A stretch of 61,081 nt of DNA, taken from positions 3,932-65,012 of the forward strand of contig JAGVZN010000010.1 in NCBI GenBank assembly GCA_018302605.1. The letters run 5' to 3'. The position numbers and the translations under genes were made by a program. Within the stretch, counting starts at the first letter, position 1. Every line of letters starts with the position of its first letter. This document shows, piece by piece, positions 15,697 to 24,245 of this stretch. The notes beneath the pieces are model-generated. The model had not been told where the DNA came from. It ran no database searches and worked only from the letters and a program-made list of their open reading frames with translations. The stretch is from Candidatus Woesearchaeota archaeon. Its GTDB lineage: Archaea; Nanobdellota; Nanobdellia; Woesearchaeales; GW2011-AR9.

Positions 15697-16659
15697 ATGC
15701 CACGATCACGACATCCACGACGGGGAAGTATGCAGTTTTGGCCTAGAAAGCGCTCTCGGCATACACTTGTCCGCATCCGTTCCTGGGTAGCTGAATCCAA
15801 AGCAAAACCACTCGGTTTCATCGGCTTCAAAGCGGGGATGACCCATCTGCATGTTCTGGACAACCGTCCCAAATCACCCACTAAAGGGGAAAACATTTTT
15901 GTTCCTTCTACCATCATCGAATGTCCGCCAATGACCGTTGCGGGAATCGCTTTCTATGTCCAGACCGCAACCGGTCTGCGCAAAGTCAATTCCGTCATGG
16001 CTGAGAAATTAGACAAAGATCTTAGCCGGCGTATTCAACTTCCGAAACAGAAGAAAGACAAAGTCGCTGCTGATTACGATGATCTTCGCCTTCTTGTTCA
16101 CACGAATCCCAAACAAACCTCTACTGGAAGCAAACGTCCTAAATTGTTGGAGATCGCTCTGGGTGGATCTAAAGAAGAAAAAATGAATTTCGCCCAAAGC
16201 ACCTTGGGAAAAGAGATCAGCATCGGCGACGTTTTCGCCGCGGGCACGAGTGTTGATGTACACGGTGTTTCCAAAGGGAAAGGTTTCCAAGGAACAGTCA
16301 AGCGTTTTGGTGTTCCGATCCGCCAACACAAAGCAGAGAAGACGAAACGTGGTATCGGAAATCTTGGTTCATGGAAACCAAAACACGTTCAGTTTACCGT
16401 TGCTCAATCGGGGAAGATGGGTTATCACTCTCGTACAGAATATAATAAACAAATCTTGAAAGTGGGAAGTAAAGTTTCTGAGATCAACCCCGCGGGGGGC
16501 ATCGTCCGCTATGGGTTGCTCCGCCAAAACTATGTATTGTTACGCGGATCAGTTGTCGGACCAAAGAAACGTGAACTTGTCCTTACTCCTTCTTTACGGC
16601 CTAATCCTAAAATGACGAAAGAGGCGCCAGAGATCCATTATACATCTCTCCATAGCTAA
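15697..16659 (+). CDS. rpl3: Large ribosomal subunit protein L3 (uL3)
   Basis: 320 residues, archaeal/eukaryotic length. It reaches the peptidyl-transferase centre. N-terminal PRSRHPRRGSMQFWPRKRS and the W-loop region VHGVSKGKGFQGTVKRFGV with the conserved HxxxK(T) segment are diagnostic. First gene of the super-operon; one base separates it from L4. Confidence 0.97.
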   Translation: MPRSRHPRRGSMQFWPRKRSRHTLVRIRSWVAESKAKPLGFIGFKAGMTHLHVLDNRPKSPTKGENIFVPSTIIECPPMTVAGIAFYVQTATGLRKVNSVMAEKLDKDLSRRIQLPKQKKDKVAADYDDLRLLVHTNPKQTSTGSKRPKLLEIALGGSKEEKMNFAQSTLGKEISIGDVFAAGTSVDVHGVSKGKGFQGTVKRFGVPIRQHKAEKTKRGIGNLGSWKPKHVQFTVAQSGKMGYHSRTEYNKQILKVGSKVSEINPAGGIVRYGLLRQNYVLLRGSVVGPKKRELVLTPSLRPNPKMTKEAPEIHYTSLHS

Positions 16660-16660
16660 G

Positions 16661-17467
16661 ATGAAACTAACAACCTATTCACTGCAGAAACAGAAAAGGG
16701 CGGACACGGAACTCCCTCCGCAGTTCGCGGAGTCCTATCGTCCAGACTTGATTAAACGATCAGTCCATGCTTTGCAAAGTGCGGCGCGGCAAGCCTATGG
16801 TGCGTCCACAGAGGCTGGCTACCGCCATTCTTCCCGGATCAGCAAGCGCCGTCGGAATTACCGCGGCTGTTACGGCTTTGGCATCAGTCGAGTCAATAGG
16901 AAAATCCTTTCCCGACGGGGAACGAGGATGTTTTGGGTGGGTGCATTTTCTCCCCAGACGGTTGGTGGAAGACGAGCTCATCCTCCCAAGCAGATCAAGA
17001 TCCTGGAGAAACTGATCAATAGAAAAGAAAACCAGAAAGCGATCCGTTCGGCAATGGCGGCAACATTAAATAAAGATCTCGTTGCCCAACGAGGGCATCA
17101 ACTGCCTTCAGAATATCCTTTTATTGTCGAGTCTGCTTTAGAACAGGCGCAAAAGACGAAAGACGTCGAAGAAGCTCTCGTCAAACTTGGTTTTGAGAAC
17201 GAATTAGAACGCTCATTAATCAAAAAAGTCCGAGCGGGGATAGCGACTATGCGCGGCCGGAAATATAAACGAAAAAAAGGATTGCTGATCGTCACGGGCG
17301 GCGATTGTCCACTGGTCAAAGCAGCACGTAATCTTTCGGGCATTGATGTAGTCAAAGCACAGGATCTCAATGCCGAACTGCTTGCTCCGGGCGCTTTTCC
17401 AGGGAGAGTAACTCTCTGGACAGAACACGCTCTTGATGTCCTCAAAAAAGAAAAATTATTTGTATAA
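16661..17467 (+). CDS. rpl4: Large ribosomal subunit protein L4 (uL4)
   Basis: 268 residues. Tunnel-wall protein. The extended loop YRHSSRISKRRRNYRGCYGFGISRVNRK and the C-terminal ALDVLKKEKLFV are typical of archaeal L4. It starts one base after the L3 stop and is followed by L23 after 17 bases. Confidence 0.97.
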   Translation: MKLTTYSLQKQKRADTELPPQFAESYRPDLIKRSVHALQSAARQAYGASTEAGYRHSSRISKRRRNYRGCYGFGISRVNRKILSRRGTRMFWVGAFSPQTVGGRRAHPPKQIKILEKLINRKENQKAIRSAMAATLNKDLVAQRGHQLPSEYPFIVESALEQAQKTKDVEEALVKLGFENELERSLIKKVRAGIATMRGRKYKRKKGLLIVTGGDCPLVKAARNLSGIDVVKAQDLNAELLAPGAFPGRVTLWTEHALDVLKKEKLFV

Positions 17468-17484
17468 TCATCTTCACTCACACT

Positions 17485-17862
17485 ATGGCAACACCAACAA
17501 AAAAAACCACGGCAATGGAAAAGAAGGCTAGGCCTGCCTCTGTTTGGGGAGCGAAAAAGTCTGCTGGACGGGCAGCTGGACGAGCCGAGACATCCTCTTC
17601 GTTCGATCCCTACGCCGTGCTTAAAGCGCCCCTTTCAACGGAGAAAAGCATCCGCCAGATCGAGTTTGAGAACAAGCTGGTCTTTGCTGTTGATCGCAGC
17701 GCGACGAAACGGGATGTGAAGAGGGCTGTAGAACAGCTTTTCAAAGTTAAAGTTGCCGCCGTGAACATTCAAAATGCCTTTCAGGGGACAAAACGAGCCT
17801 ACGTCCGTTTAGCCAGCGGTAGCCTGGCTTCAGATGTCAGCGCCGATCTCGGTCTCATCTAA
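17485..17862 (+). CDS. rpl23: Large ribosomal subunit protein L23 (uL23)
   Basis: 125 residues. The core from about residue 45 (AVLKAPLSTEKSIRQIEFENKLVFAVDRSATKRDVKRAVEQLF) is standard, located at the exit tunnel and a docking site for SRP and NAC. The first 42 residues form a Lys/Ala/Thr-rich extension not usual in archaeal L23 but like the basic tail of eukaryotic L23a. Confidence 0.95.
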   Translation: MATPTKKTTAMEKKARPASVWGAKKSAGRAAGRAETSSSFDPYAVLKAPLSTEKSIRQIEFENKLVFAVDRSATKRDVKRAVEQLFKVKVAAVNIQNAFQGTKRAYVRLASGSLASDVSADLGLI

Positions 17863-17889
17863 GCAAATACACAAAAGTAAAAATCTACC

Positions 17890-18600
17890 ATGGGTAAACG
17901 CATCATTCAACAACGCCGGGGAAGAGGTTCAAAGACCTACACTTCACCTAGCTTCCGCTTTAAAGGAGAAGTACGCCATCCTTTTGCTGACACAGAAGGC
18001 ACCGTTGTCGACTTAGTCCATTGCGGTGGCCACTCCGCCCCATTGATGCTGGTTTCCTATTTGACCGGCCAGAAACAAAAACAACTGGCCTTTGCCTCAG
18101 AAGGTGTCTGCGTCGGTGATAAAGTCGCTGTTGGAAGTGCGGCGGAAGTAAAGAACGGGCACGTTCTTCCTTTGCAGCAGATCCCGGAGGGAACATTGAT
18201 CCATAACATTGAATTACGCCCTGGCGACGGAGGAAAATTAGTGCGGTCATCAGGTTCCTTTGCTAAAGTCATTGCCCGATCAGAGAAAGATGTCCGGGTT
18301 TTGCTCCCTTCACGAAAAGAAAAACTCTTTTCTCCCGATTGTCGGGCATCAATTGGAACAATTGCGGGATCGGGGAGAACAGAAAAACCGTTCCTCAAAG
18401 CTGGAACCCGCTACCTGAAAATGCGTGTTCGCAATAAATTATATCCTCACGTCTGCGGCATTTCGATGAACGCGGTCGATCACCCTTTTGGGGGAAAATG
18501 TTCGCACATCAAAGGGCGTCCAACGCAATCACCACGCAATGCCCCACCGGGCCGCAAAGTTGGTAAGATTGCCCCGCGCCGTACAGGGAGAAAAAGATAA
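17890..18600 (+). CDS. rpl2: Large ribosomal subunit protein L2 (uL2)
   Basis: 236 residues. Core peptidyl-transferase protein. MGKRIIQQRRGRGSKTY is the archaeal start and VCGISMNAVDHPFGGKCSHIKGRP holds the conserved histidine loop (AVDHPFGG). Part of the continuous operon. Confidence 0.97.
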   Translation: MGKRIIQQRRGRGSKTYTSPSFRFKGEVRHPFADTEGTVVDLVHCGGHSAPLMLVSYLTGQKQKQLAFASEGVCVGDKVAVGSAAEVKNGHVLPLQQIPEGTLIHNIELRPGDGGKLVRSSGSFAKVIARSEKDVRVLLPSRKEKLFSPDCRASIGTIAGSGRTEKPFLKAGTRYLKMRVRNKLYPHVCGISMNAVDHPFGGKCSHIKGRPTQSPRNAPPGRKVGKIAPRRTGRKR

Positions 18601-18642
18601 AAGAGAAAAAGATAAACAAAGAAGATTACGGGGTTTACAATC

Positions 18643-19023
18643 ATGGCAAAAGAATTCACTTGGAGAGGAAAATCGGAAGAGGAGATTAAGAAGCTCGATC
18701 TCGCACAGTTTTCACTCCTCGTTCCCGCACGACAGCGCCGCACCCTGAAAAGAGGCTTTACCGATTTTCAGAAGAAGCTGTTAAAACGGCTGGAAGCGGG
18801 AGAAAATAATGTCAAAACGCATTGTCGTGATTTAATCATCCTTCCCCTGATGGTTGGACGGACATTGAAAATCTATAATGGGAAAGAATATGTTCCCGTG
18901 CTGATCGCTTCCGACATGATTGGTCATTATCTCGGCGAATTTGCCCATACACGCAAGAGCGTCTCACACAGCGCCGCAGGAATAGGAGCAACCCGATCGA
19001 GCAAGTCAGTGTCAGCGCGATAA
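18643..19023 (+). CDS. rps19: Small ribosomal subunit protein S19 (uS19)
   Basis: 126 residues, head of the 30S subunit. N-terminal FTWRGKSEEEIKKLDLAQFSLLVPARQRRTLKRG and the core VGRTLKIYNGKEYVPVLIASDMIGHYLGEFAHTRK are typical of archaeal S19. The 128-base spacer after it is A-rich and shows no convincing gene. Confidence 0.96.
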   Translation: MAKEFTWRGKSEEEIKKLDLAQFSLLVPARQRRTLKRGFTDFQKKLLKRLEAGENNVKTHCRDLIILPLMVGRTLKIYNGKEYVPVLIASDMIGHYLGEFAHTRKSVSHSAAGIGATRSSKSVSAR

Positions 19024-19151
19024 ACATGAAAGGGGAAAAACAGCTGGGAGAAAACAGCCTAATCTCCAAGATTGTAACTAAAAAAATCGTAACTAAAAAA
19101 ACAGAACTTAAAAAGTAAAAAAACAAAAAAAAACAACCAGAACAAATCCAG

Positions 19152-20135
19152 ATGGCCTCACATAATCTCGCAATTGGAAAAGAACAACTGGGGAAAGAAC
19201 ACCAAGCTTCAGCCCGATCCCTGAGCATTCCGGTCTCTACCAAGCATAGTATAGAAATTGCGAAAGCAGTTCGTTACAAGACAACAACGTACGCTAAGAA
19301 ATTTCTGGAAGATGTTGTTGCGCTGAAGAGGGCAGTTGAGTTTAAGACGTACGGTCATAATGTTGGACACAAAGCGGGTATGGCCGCCGGGCGCTTTCCA
19401 CAAAAAGCAGCTCAGCAGTTCCTCAAGCTGCTTCATTCCGTTGAAGCCAATGCCCAATTTCGGGGGTTGAATGTTGATGACCTCAAGATAGTCAAACTGA
19501 CCGCCAATCTTGCTTCCATCCCCTCTGGTGGAGGAAGACAACGCCATAAGACAAAACGAACCCATCTGGAGATTGTCGTCAAAGAGCGATCCCCAGCAGC
19601 AAAAAAGAACAAGAAAGGAACGGTTGCGGACAATTCAGTAAAAAGAAAAAGTGATGTTTCAGACAAAGTTACAGATAAAATTACAGATAAAATTACGGAT
19701 AGAGTTATGGCTAAGTCTCCCTCTCCTGAATCTCATCCCAAGATCTCCTCATCTGAGCAAGCCGGAAAGACCACCCTCGCGATGAGTGAGGCGGCCGCGG
19801 TTCATCATCCCGCCGATAATATCATCAATACAAAAACAGTTGGAGAAACTAAATCGGCGGTTGTCGAAAAAAACCGAGAGAAAGAAACGACGGCCGTCTC
19901 AGAAGTTTCAACTGGGCGAGTCTTGGCTCCCAAACAACCCTGGTTGAAATCTGAGCTTCCCAAACCGGAGCTAACCTCCCAAGAGCTTCTTAAACGGGCT
20001 CAAGCGCGGGCCGCCGAATTAAATCAAAGACAAAATCAGGAAAAATCAGTCGATGAAGTGTCCAAATTATATGCAGAATTATCCCAGAAAGGAACTTTGC
20101 GTAATACTAAAATGAGCACGGTGAAAAAAGAATGA
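19152..20135 (+). CDS. rpl22: Large ribosomal subunit protein L22 with long C-terminal tail
   Basis: 327 residues, about twice the usual ~150. The first ~155 are ordinary archaeal L22 (AKAVRYKTTTYAKKFLEDVVALKRAVEF, GHNVGHKAGMAAGRFPQKAAQQFLKLL, GGGRQRHKTKRTHLEIVV). The last ~170 are low-complexity, rich in Lys, Ser, Thr and Glu, with a short repeat DKVTDKITDKITDRV and a helical end (LLKRAQARAAELNQRQNQEKSVDEVSKLYAELS). The tail keeps the frame and overlaps S3 by ATGA, so it is translated. Confidence 0.95.
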   Translation: MASHNLAIGKEQLGKEHQASARSLSIPVSTKHSIEIAKAVRYKTTTYAKKFLEDVVALKRAVEFKTYGHNVGHKAGMAAGRFPQKAAQQFLKLLHSVEANAQFRGLNVDDLKIVKLTANLASIPSGGGRQRHKTKRTHLEIVVKERSPAAKKNKKGTVADNSVKRKSDVSDKVTDKITDKITDRVMAKSPSPESHPKISSSEQAGKTTLAMSEAAAVHHPADNIINTKTVGETKSAVVEKNREKETTAVSEVSTGRVLAPKQPWLKSELPKPELTSQELLKRAQARAAELNQRQNQEKSVDEVSKLYAELSQKGTLRNTKMSTVKKE

Positions 20136-21106
20136 TCGAACGTCAATTTGTCTCTCAGAAAACCAAAGAGTATTATATCCAGAAGTACATCGAAGGCCGT
20201 CTGCGCGGGGTGGGCATCTCTCAAATCCGGCTCAAGAAAATTCCTCTCGGAGAAAAGATTATCATTTCAGCGAGCAGGCCGAGTCTCATCGTCGGTTCAA
20301 AAGGCGCCAACATCAGAGATCTGACTCGAGTCCTGAAGACCGAATTCAAGATGGAAAATCCGCAAATTGAGATTGCCGAAGTCCAAAATATGTTTCTGGA
20401 TGCGAATGTTGTCGCTCAGCGCATAGCTGGTTCTCTGGAGCGCTTTGGCTCGGCGCGTTTCAAAAGTGTTGGCCACAAGATCATGGAGAATGTTGTCAAT
20501 TCCGGTGCGTTGGGCGTGGAAATAATCATCTCCGGAAAAATTCCCAGTTCCCGGGCAAAAAACTGGCGTTTCTACCAGGGATATCTTAAGAAGTGCGGGG
20601 ACATCGCCATCAGCGGGGTGCGCAAAGCGCAGGCTATTGCGTTGCTGAAAAGCGGAATCATCGGCATTAAAGTGGCAATTATGCCCCCAGATATCATCCT
20701 CCCGGATAAAGTTGAGATTCGAGAAAGCATTTCCACAGAAGTAGGCGAAACAGCGTCGTCTGCTTTGTCAATCGGTCAAGAACAATCAGAAAAACAGAAA
20801 GAGAGTTCAGAATCTGCTGATTCTACCTTTAAGAAAAAAGCATCTGCTAAAAAAAAGACAGCAACCCCTCGTAAAAGAAAAGCAAAAGAAACGGGGACTG
20901 GAGAAGAGGAAGTAAAAAGACTTTCCTCCCCAGATGACAAGGATAAGGTTCAGAAAACTGTTTCCAGTGATAAAGAAGATCCAGAATCAGCTGGGCAAAA
21001 CGTGGTTCCTGCTGAAGAAAATCAAAATGAAGAAAAACAAACAGCGGTGGAAGATGCTGAGCAAAAACCGGAGCAGTCCTCCTCTGCTGAAGGTTCAGGA
21101 CAATGA
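20132..21106 (+). CDS. rps3: Small ribosomal subunit protein S3 (uS3) with C-terminal tail
   Basis: 324 residues. Type-2 KH domain (ISASRPSLIVGSKGANIRDLTRVLK) and the C-terminal S3 domain (GVEIIISGKIPSSRAKNWRFYQGYLKKCGD) line the mRNA entry channel. After about residue 205 an extra ~115-residue Ser/Lys/Glu-rich tail follows. It overlaps L22 before and L29 after by four bases each. Confidence 0.96.
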   Translation: MIERQFVSQKTKEYYIQKYIEGRLRGVGISQIRLKKIPLGEKIIISASRPSLIVGSKGANIRDLTRVLKTEFKMENPQIEIAEVQNMFLDANVVAQRIAGSLERFGSARFKSVGHKIMENVVNSGALGVEIIISGKIPSSRAKNWRFYQGYLKKCGDIAISGVRKAQAIALLKSGIIGIKVAIMPPDIILPDKVEIRESISTEVGETASSALSIGQEQSEKQKESSESADSTFKKKASAKKKTATPRKRKAKETGTGEEEVKRLSSPDDKDKVQKTVSSDKEDPESAGQNVVPAEENQNEEKQTAVEDAEQKPEQSSSAEGSGQ

Positions 21107-21306
21107 AACGCTCAAAAGAATTACAATCATTAAGCTCTGGAGAATTACAAAAACGCTTGGAAGAGTTTAAAAAGGAGCTGTTGAAGCTGAATGTGCAGGT
21201 TGCCAGCGGAGCAAACACAGCTAATCCGGGTAAGCTTCGGCAGACAAAAAAAAGTATTGCGCGGATCAACGGTCTATTGTGCGGAAAAGGGGGTTCCTCG
21301 GAATAA
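21103..21306 (+). CDS. rpl29: Large ribosomal subunit protein L29 (uL29)
   Basis: 67 residues. Two-helix protein at the tunnel exit: LSSGELQKRLEEFKKELLKLNVQVASG and NPGKLRQTKKSIARINGLL. The ATG overlaps the S3 stop, and aIF1 starts on the base after its stop. Confidence 0.95.
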   Translation: MKRSKELQSLSSGELQKRLEEFKKELLKLNVQVASGANTANPGKLRQTKKSIARINGLLCGKGGSSE

Positions 21307-21618
21307 ATGATGGTTGGCGTGTGCAATCAATGTGGTCTTCCGACGGACCTTTGTGTCTGTGAGACCATCGCTCGTGAACAGCAGAAGATCACGGTCGGAA
21401 TAGAAAAGCGGAAGTTTGGTAAGAAGTATACGATCATCAAAGGATTCAAGAATGAAGTAAACATTGATGATATCTTCCGTAAGCTGAAATCAAAGTTTGC
21501 CTGCGGCGGGACAGCCAAGAATGGGCAGGTAGAACTTCAGGGTGATCACAAAGCCCGGATCAAAACAGTCTTAGTTGACCTTGGCTTTCCTGAAGAAACA
21601 ATTGAAGTTCAGCATTGA
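21307..21618 (+). CDS. Translation initiation factor aIF1 (SUI1)
   Basis: 103 residues. Helps choose the start codon on the 30S subunit. The N-terminus has a four-cysteine zinc site (CNQCGLPTDLCVC); the SUI1 core includes KKYTIIKGFKNEVNIDDIFRKLKSKFACGGTAKNGQVELQGDH. It directly abuts L29 and precedes Rpp29, the usual archaeal order. Confidence 0.95.
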   Translation: MMVGVCNQCGLPTDLCVCETIAREQQKITVGIEKRKFGKKYTIIKGFKNEVNIDDIFRKLKSKFACGGTAKNGQVELQGDHKARIKTVLVDLGFPEETIEVQH

Positions 21619-21698
21619 ATCAAAATCGGCATTGAATAAAAAGCAAAACACAAAAATCAGGCAAAACAAAAATCACGGCCAACACAATCAATCTACCA

Positions 21699-21953
21699 AT
21701 GGCTTCAGAAGCGATGTTTTCCCGGGGGATAATCGGGAAGAGAATCATCATCATAGACGCGACGAACAAAAGTTTGGTCAGCCTGCATGGACTTGTCGTT
21801 GACGAGACAAGATCAACGTTTGTGGTCGAGACGGCAGATCATCAGACAAAACGGCTGCTCAAGTCGGCAATCACTTTCCGACTGGAAGGCGAACAAGACG
21901 TGCTTCACGGCGCGGCGCTGAAGAAGCGGCCTGAAGAACGCCTGAAAGGATAA
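21699..21953 (+). CDS. rnp1: RNase P protein component 1 (Rpp29/POP4)
   Basis: 84 residues, compact form of the Sm-like beta barrel that works with Rpp21 on the specificity domain of RNase P RNA. FSRGIIGKRIIIIDATNKSLVSLHGLVVDETRSTFVVETADHQTKRLLKSAITFRL is the diagnostic core. Its RNA partner is encoded at 6783-7187. Confidence 0.93.
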   Translation: MASEAMFSRGIIGKRIIIIDATNKSLVSLHGLVVDETRSTFVVETADHQTKRLLKSAITFRLEGEQDVLHGAALKKRPEERLKG

Positions 21954-21973
21954 GAACAGGAAGGATATCCAAA

Positions 21974-22441
21974 ATGAGAACAGAAATCATGGGCGCAACA
22001 GCGCCACAAAAAGATTGTACTGATGGAAAATGCCCTTTCCATGGAGAGATTCTTGTAAAGAGAGAACTCCTTAAAGGGAAGGTAATCAAGAAAGATGTCA
22101 GCCGTTCAGCGACAATCGAATGGTTTAGACCGTTCTTTGTCAAAAAATATGAGCGATACGAAGTCCGGCGTTACCGCCTGCGAACGCATAACCCATCCTG
22201 CATCAATGCAGCTATCGGCGATGAAGTTCTCGTCGCCAAGACCAGGCCGCTTAGCAAGACAAAGCACCATATTATCTTACAGGTATTAGATACCGCTTCC
22301 CGAAGCAAGAACTCCGAGAAAAGTACCCTTGCCGTTTCGAAGAAAAAGAAAGCAAAGAATCTTTTGGCAGGTAATCCGCAAGATGTTAATCAGAAAGATA
22401 CTAATCCTTCAGATGGAAGAGAACCGGGTGATGATCAATGA
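21974..22441 (+). CDS. rps17: Small ribosomal subunit protein S17 (uS17)
   Basis: 155 residues. The archaeal signature CTDGKCPFHGEILVKREL is followed by the OB-fold core GKVIKKDVSRSATIEW, RYEVRRYRLRTHNPSC and GDEVLVAKTRPLSKTKHHIILQVL. About 45 extra charged residues follow. The stop overlaps the L14 ATG. An internal ATG giving MGATAPQ is an alternative start five codons in. Confidence 0.95.
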   Translation: MRTEIMGATAPQKDCTDGKCPFHGEILVKRELLKGKVIKKDVSRSATIEWFRPFFVKKYERYEVRRYRLRTHNPSCINAAIGDEVLVAKTRPLSKTKHHIILQVLDTASRSKNSEKSTLAVSKKKKAKNLLAGNPQDVNQKDTNPSDGREPGDDQ

Positions 22442-22839
22442 AAGGCGTCAAAAGCAGGATCACTCGATCCCTTCCTTCACAGGCTCGGATTACTGCGTGT
22501 GACAACTCGGGAGCGAAAATACTCAAGGTCATTTCCGTGATCGGGCATAAGACCGTTCGCGGTCGCATTCCTGCAGCAGGAGTTGGTGATTTAGTATTGG
22601 CCTCTGTAAAGAAAGGAAAATTAGAGATGCGTAAAACGGTCGTGCCGGTGATCATCGTCCGGCAGAAGAAAGAGTATCGCCGCTCTAACGGGATGAGGGT
22701 CGCGTTTGAAGATAATGCGGGGGTAGTCCTCAAAGACATGAAAGGGAATCCAAAAGGTACAATCTTTAAAGGGCCGATCGCCAAGGAAGTCGCTGAGCGC
22801 TGGCCGGCTGTCGCCAAAGTCGCGAGCATGATCCTCTAA
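22438..22839 (+). CDS. rpl14: Large ribosomal subunit protein L14 (uL14)
   Basis: 133 residues. ARITACDNSGAKILKVISVIGHK, RIPAAGVGDLVLASVKKGK and the basic VIIVRQKKEYRRSNGMRVAFEDNAGVV are standard. It forms an inter-subunit bridge and the binding site of aIF6. It overlaps S17 by four bases. Confidence 0.97.
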   Translation: MKGVKSRITRSLPSQARITACDNSGAKILKVISVIGHKTVRGRIPAAGVGDLVLASVKKGKLEMRKTVVPVIIVRQKKEYRRSNGMRVAFEDNAGVVLKDMKGNPKGTIFKGPIAKEVAERWPAVAKVASMIL

Positions 22840-22888
22840 GAGAAAATCAATCTGAAACACCAAGATGAAAAATAAAACAAAATATCCG

Positions 22889-22946
22889 GAACAAAACACC
22901 ATTATCCTCAACAACCAGAACAAAACACCATTATCCTCAACAACCA
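22889..22946 (+). repeat. Tandem 29-bp duplication before L24
   Basis: A 29-base unit starting GAACAAAACACCATTATC occurs twice head to tail and ends on the first base of the L24 ATG. As 29 is not a multiple of three, the open frame over it reads two different peptides and is not protein-like; this sets the L24 start at 22946. Confidence 0.85.
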
Positions 22947-23485
22947 TGACCGAAAGAACAAAATTCACCACCACATGGAAAAAGAGTTCACAAGCGCGCA
23001 AACAGCGGAAATATATTCACCGCGCACCGCTTCACATTAAGCAGAAGCTGATGCACGCCCACCTTGCGCAAGCACTCCGCGAAAAATACGCTGGTCTCCG
23101 CCGGCTGCAGTTGCGTAAAGGAGATAAAGTCAAAGTCATGCGCGGAGAGTTCAAAAGCAAGGACGGAAAAGTAGAACGTGTCCTCCTCAAAAAAAATCGT
23201 GCTTATATCGCTGGTTTGGACCGGCTGAAAGCGGATGGATCAAAAGTTCCGGTTCCGATCCATCCCTCTAACCTGATGATCCTGGAACTTGATCTGGGAG
23301 ATAGAAAAAGAAAAGCAAAGCTGGCTGCTGAGAAGTCGGCTGGAAGAAATTCAAAGGGAAGAAATCAAAAGATCACCAAGTCCAACAAAACAGTCAAGTC
23401 CGGTAAAGGGGGTATTGTTCAAAACACTCCCTCTCTGCGTGTAAACCAGAACCAGCAATCTGACAAGCGAGGTCACAACGAATGA
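22946..23485 (+). CDS. rpl24: Large ribosomal subunit protein L24 (uL24)
   Basis: 179 residues from MTERTKFTTTWKKSSQARKQRKY, where homology to archaeal L24 begins. The KOW motif is LRKGDKVKVMRGEFKSKDGKVERVLLKKNRAYIAGL. It initiates 50S assembly. The last ~55 residues are a Lys/Ser/Asn-rich tail beyond the usual end. The longer frame to 22865 only translates a tandem duplication. The stop overlaps the S4e ATG. Confidence 0.95.
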   Translation: MTERTKFTTTWKKSSQARKQRKYIHRAPLHIKQKLMHAHLAQALREKYAGLRRLQLRKGDKVKVMRGEFKSKDGKVERVLLKKNRAYIAGLDRLKADGSKVPVPIHPSNLMILELDLGDRKRKAKLAAEKSAGRNSKGRNQKITKSNKTVKSGKGGIVQNTPSLRVNQNQQSDKRGHNE

Positions 23486-24222
23486 AAAATCATCTTAAAA
23501 GAGTAACGTCGCCTAAAACATGGGCATTGCCGCGTCGGGGGCGGGTCTTTATCACCCGACCTCTTCCGAGTGGACACCCCATCGATCAAGGGATGCCTTT
23601 AGGCCTGGTGCTGCGCGATATGCTCGCCTTAGCGTTGACAATGTCCGAGGTACGGAAGATCCTCCTCAGCAAAGAAGTGCTGGTCGATGGAAAGAGACGG
23701 AAAGATCATCGTTTCCACGTCGGCCTTTTCGATGTCATCTCTTTCCCCGGTTTAGGAAAACAGTATCGGATGGTCCTTAATCAGAACGGCTACCTCGCAC
23801 TGATTCCCATCCCTGCTGCCGAGGCCTCGTTGAAGCTGGGAAAAGTGCTGGGCAAGAGCATCTTGAAAAGTGGAAAAGTTCAGTATCATCTTCATGACGG
23901 TAGAAATCTGTCCACCAAAAGTGTATCAAAAGTGGGCGATACATTCCTCTTCACCGTGCCTGCACAAGAAGTACAAAAAGTTTTTCCCCTCAAAGAAGGG
24001 GCAAAGATCATCACCTACGCCGGAAAAAATGCTGGCCGGGTGGGAATGATCCGGAAAATTGCTGGCCGGGAAAGTACCTATAATGCGGGTGGGAAAGATG
24101 TTGAGACGGTTACACGACATCTCTTTGTTGTCGGCGAGAAAGAGATGGCTTTAACTGTTGTCGTCGCAGAACAACGGAAAGCATCAGCAGCATCTACACC
24201 CGTTACAATATCAAACACATGA
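23482..24222 (+). CDS. rps4e: Small ribosomal subunit protein S4e (eS4)
   Basis: 246 residues. N-terminal LKRVTSPKTWALPRRGRVFITRPLPSGHP, an S4-type RNA-binding segment (LLSKEVLVDGKRRKDHRFHVGLFDVISFP), the central RS4E domain and a C-terminal KOW motif (IITYAGKNAGRVGMIRKI) occur in order. Specific to archaea and eukaryotes. Confidence 0.96.
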   Translation: MKNHLKRVTSPKTWALPRRGRVFITRPLPSGHPIDQGMPLGLVLRDMLALALTMSEVRKILLSKEVLVDGKRRKDHRFHVGLFDVISFPGLGKQYRMVLNQNGYLALIPIPAAEASLKLGKVLGKSILKSGKVQYHLHDGRNLSTKSVSKVGDTFLFTVPAQEVQKVFPLKEGAKIITYAGKNAGRVGMIRKIAGRESTYNAGGKDVETVTRHLFVVGEKEMALTVVVAEQRKASAASTPVTISNT

Positions 24223-24245
24223 ACAAAAGCAAGGAATAAAACCCA

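Noticed and set aside
19026-19118. 30-codon frame after S19 rich in Lys and Thr
   Set aside because: It lies in an A-rich spacer with near-repeats (GTAACTAAAAAAA); no ribosome site and low-complexity peptide.
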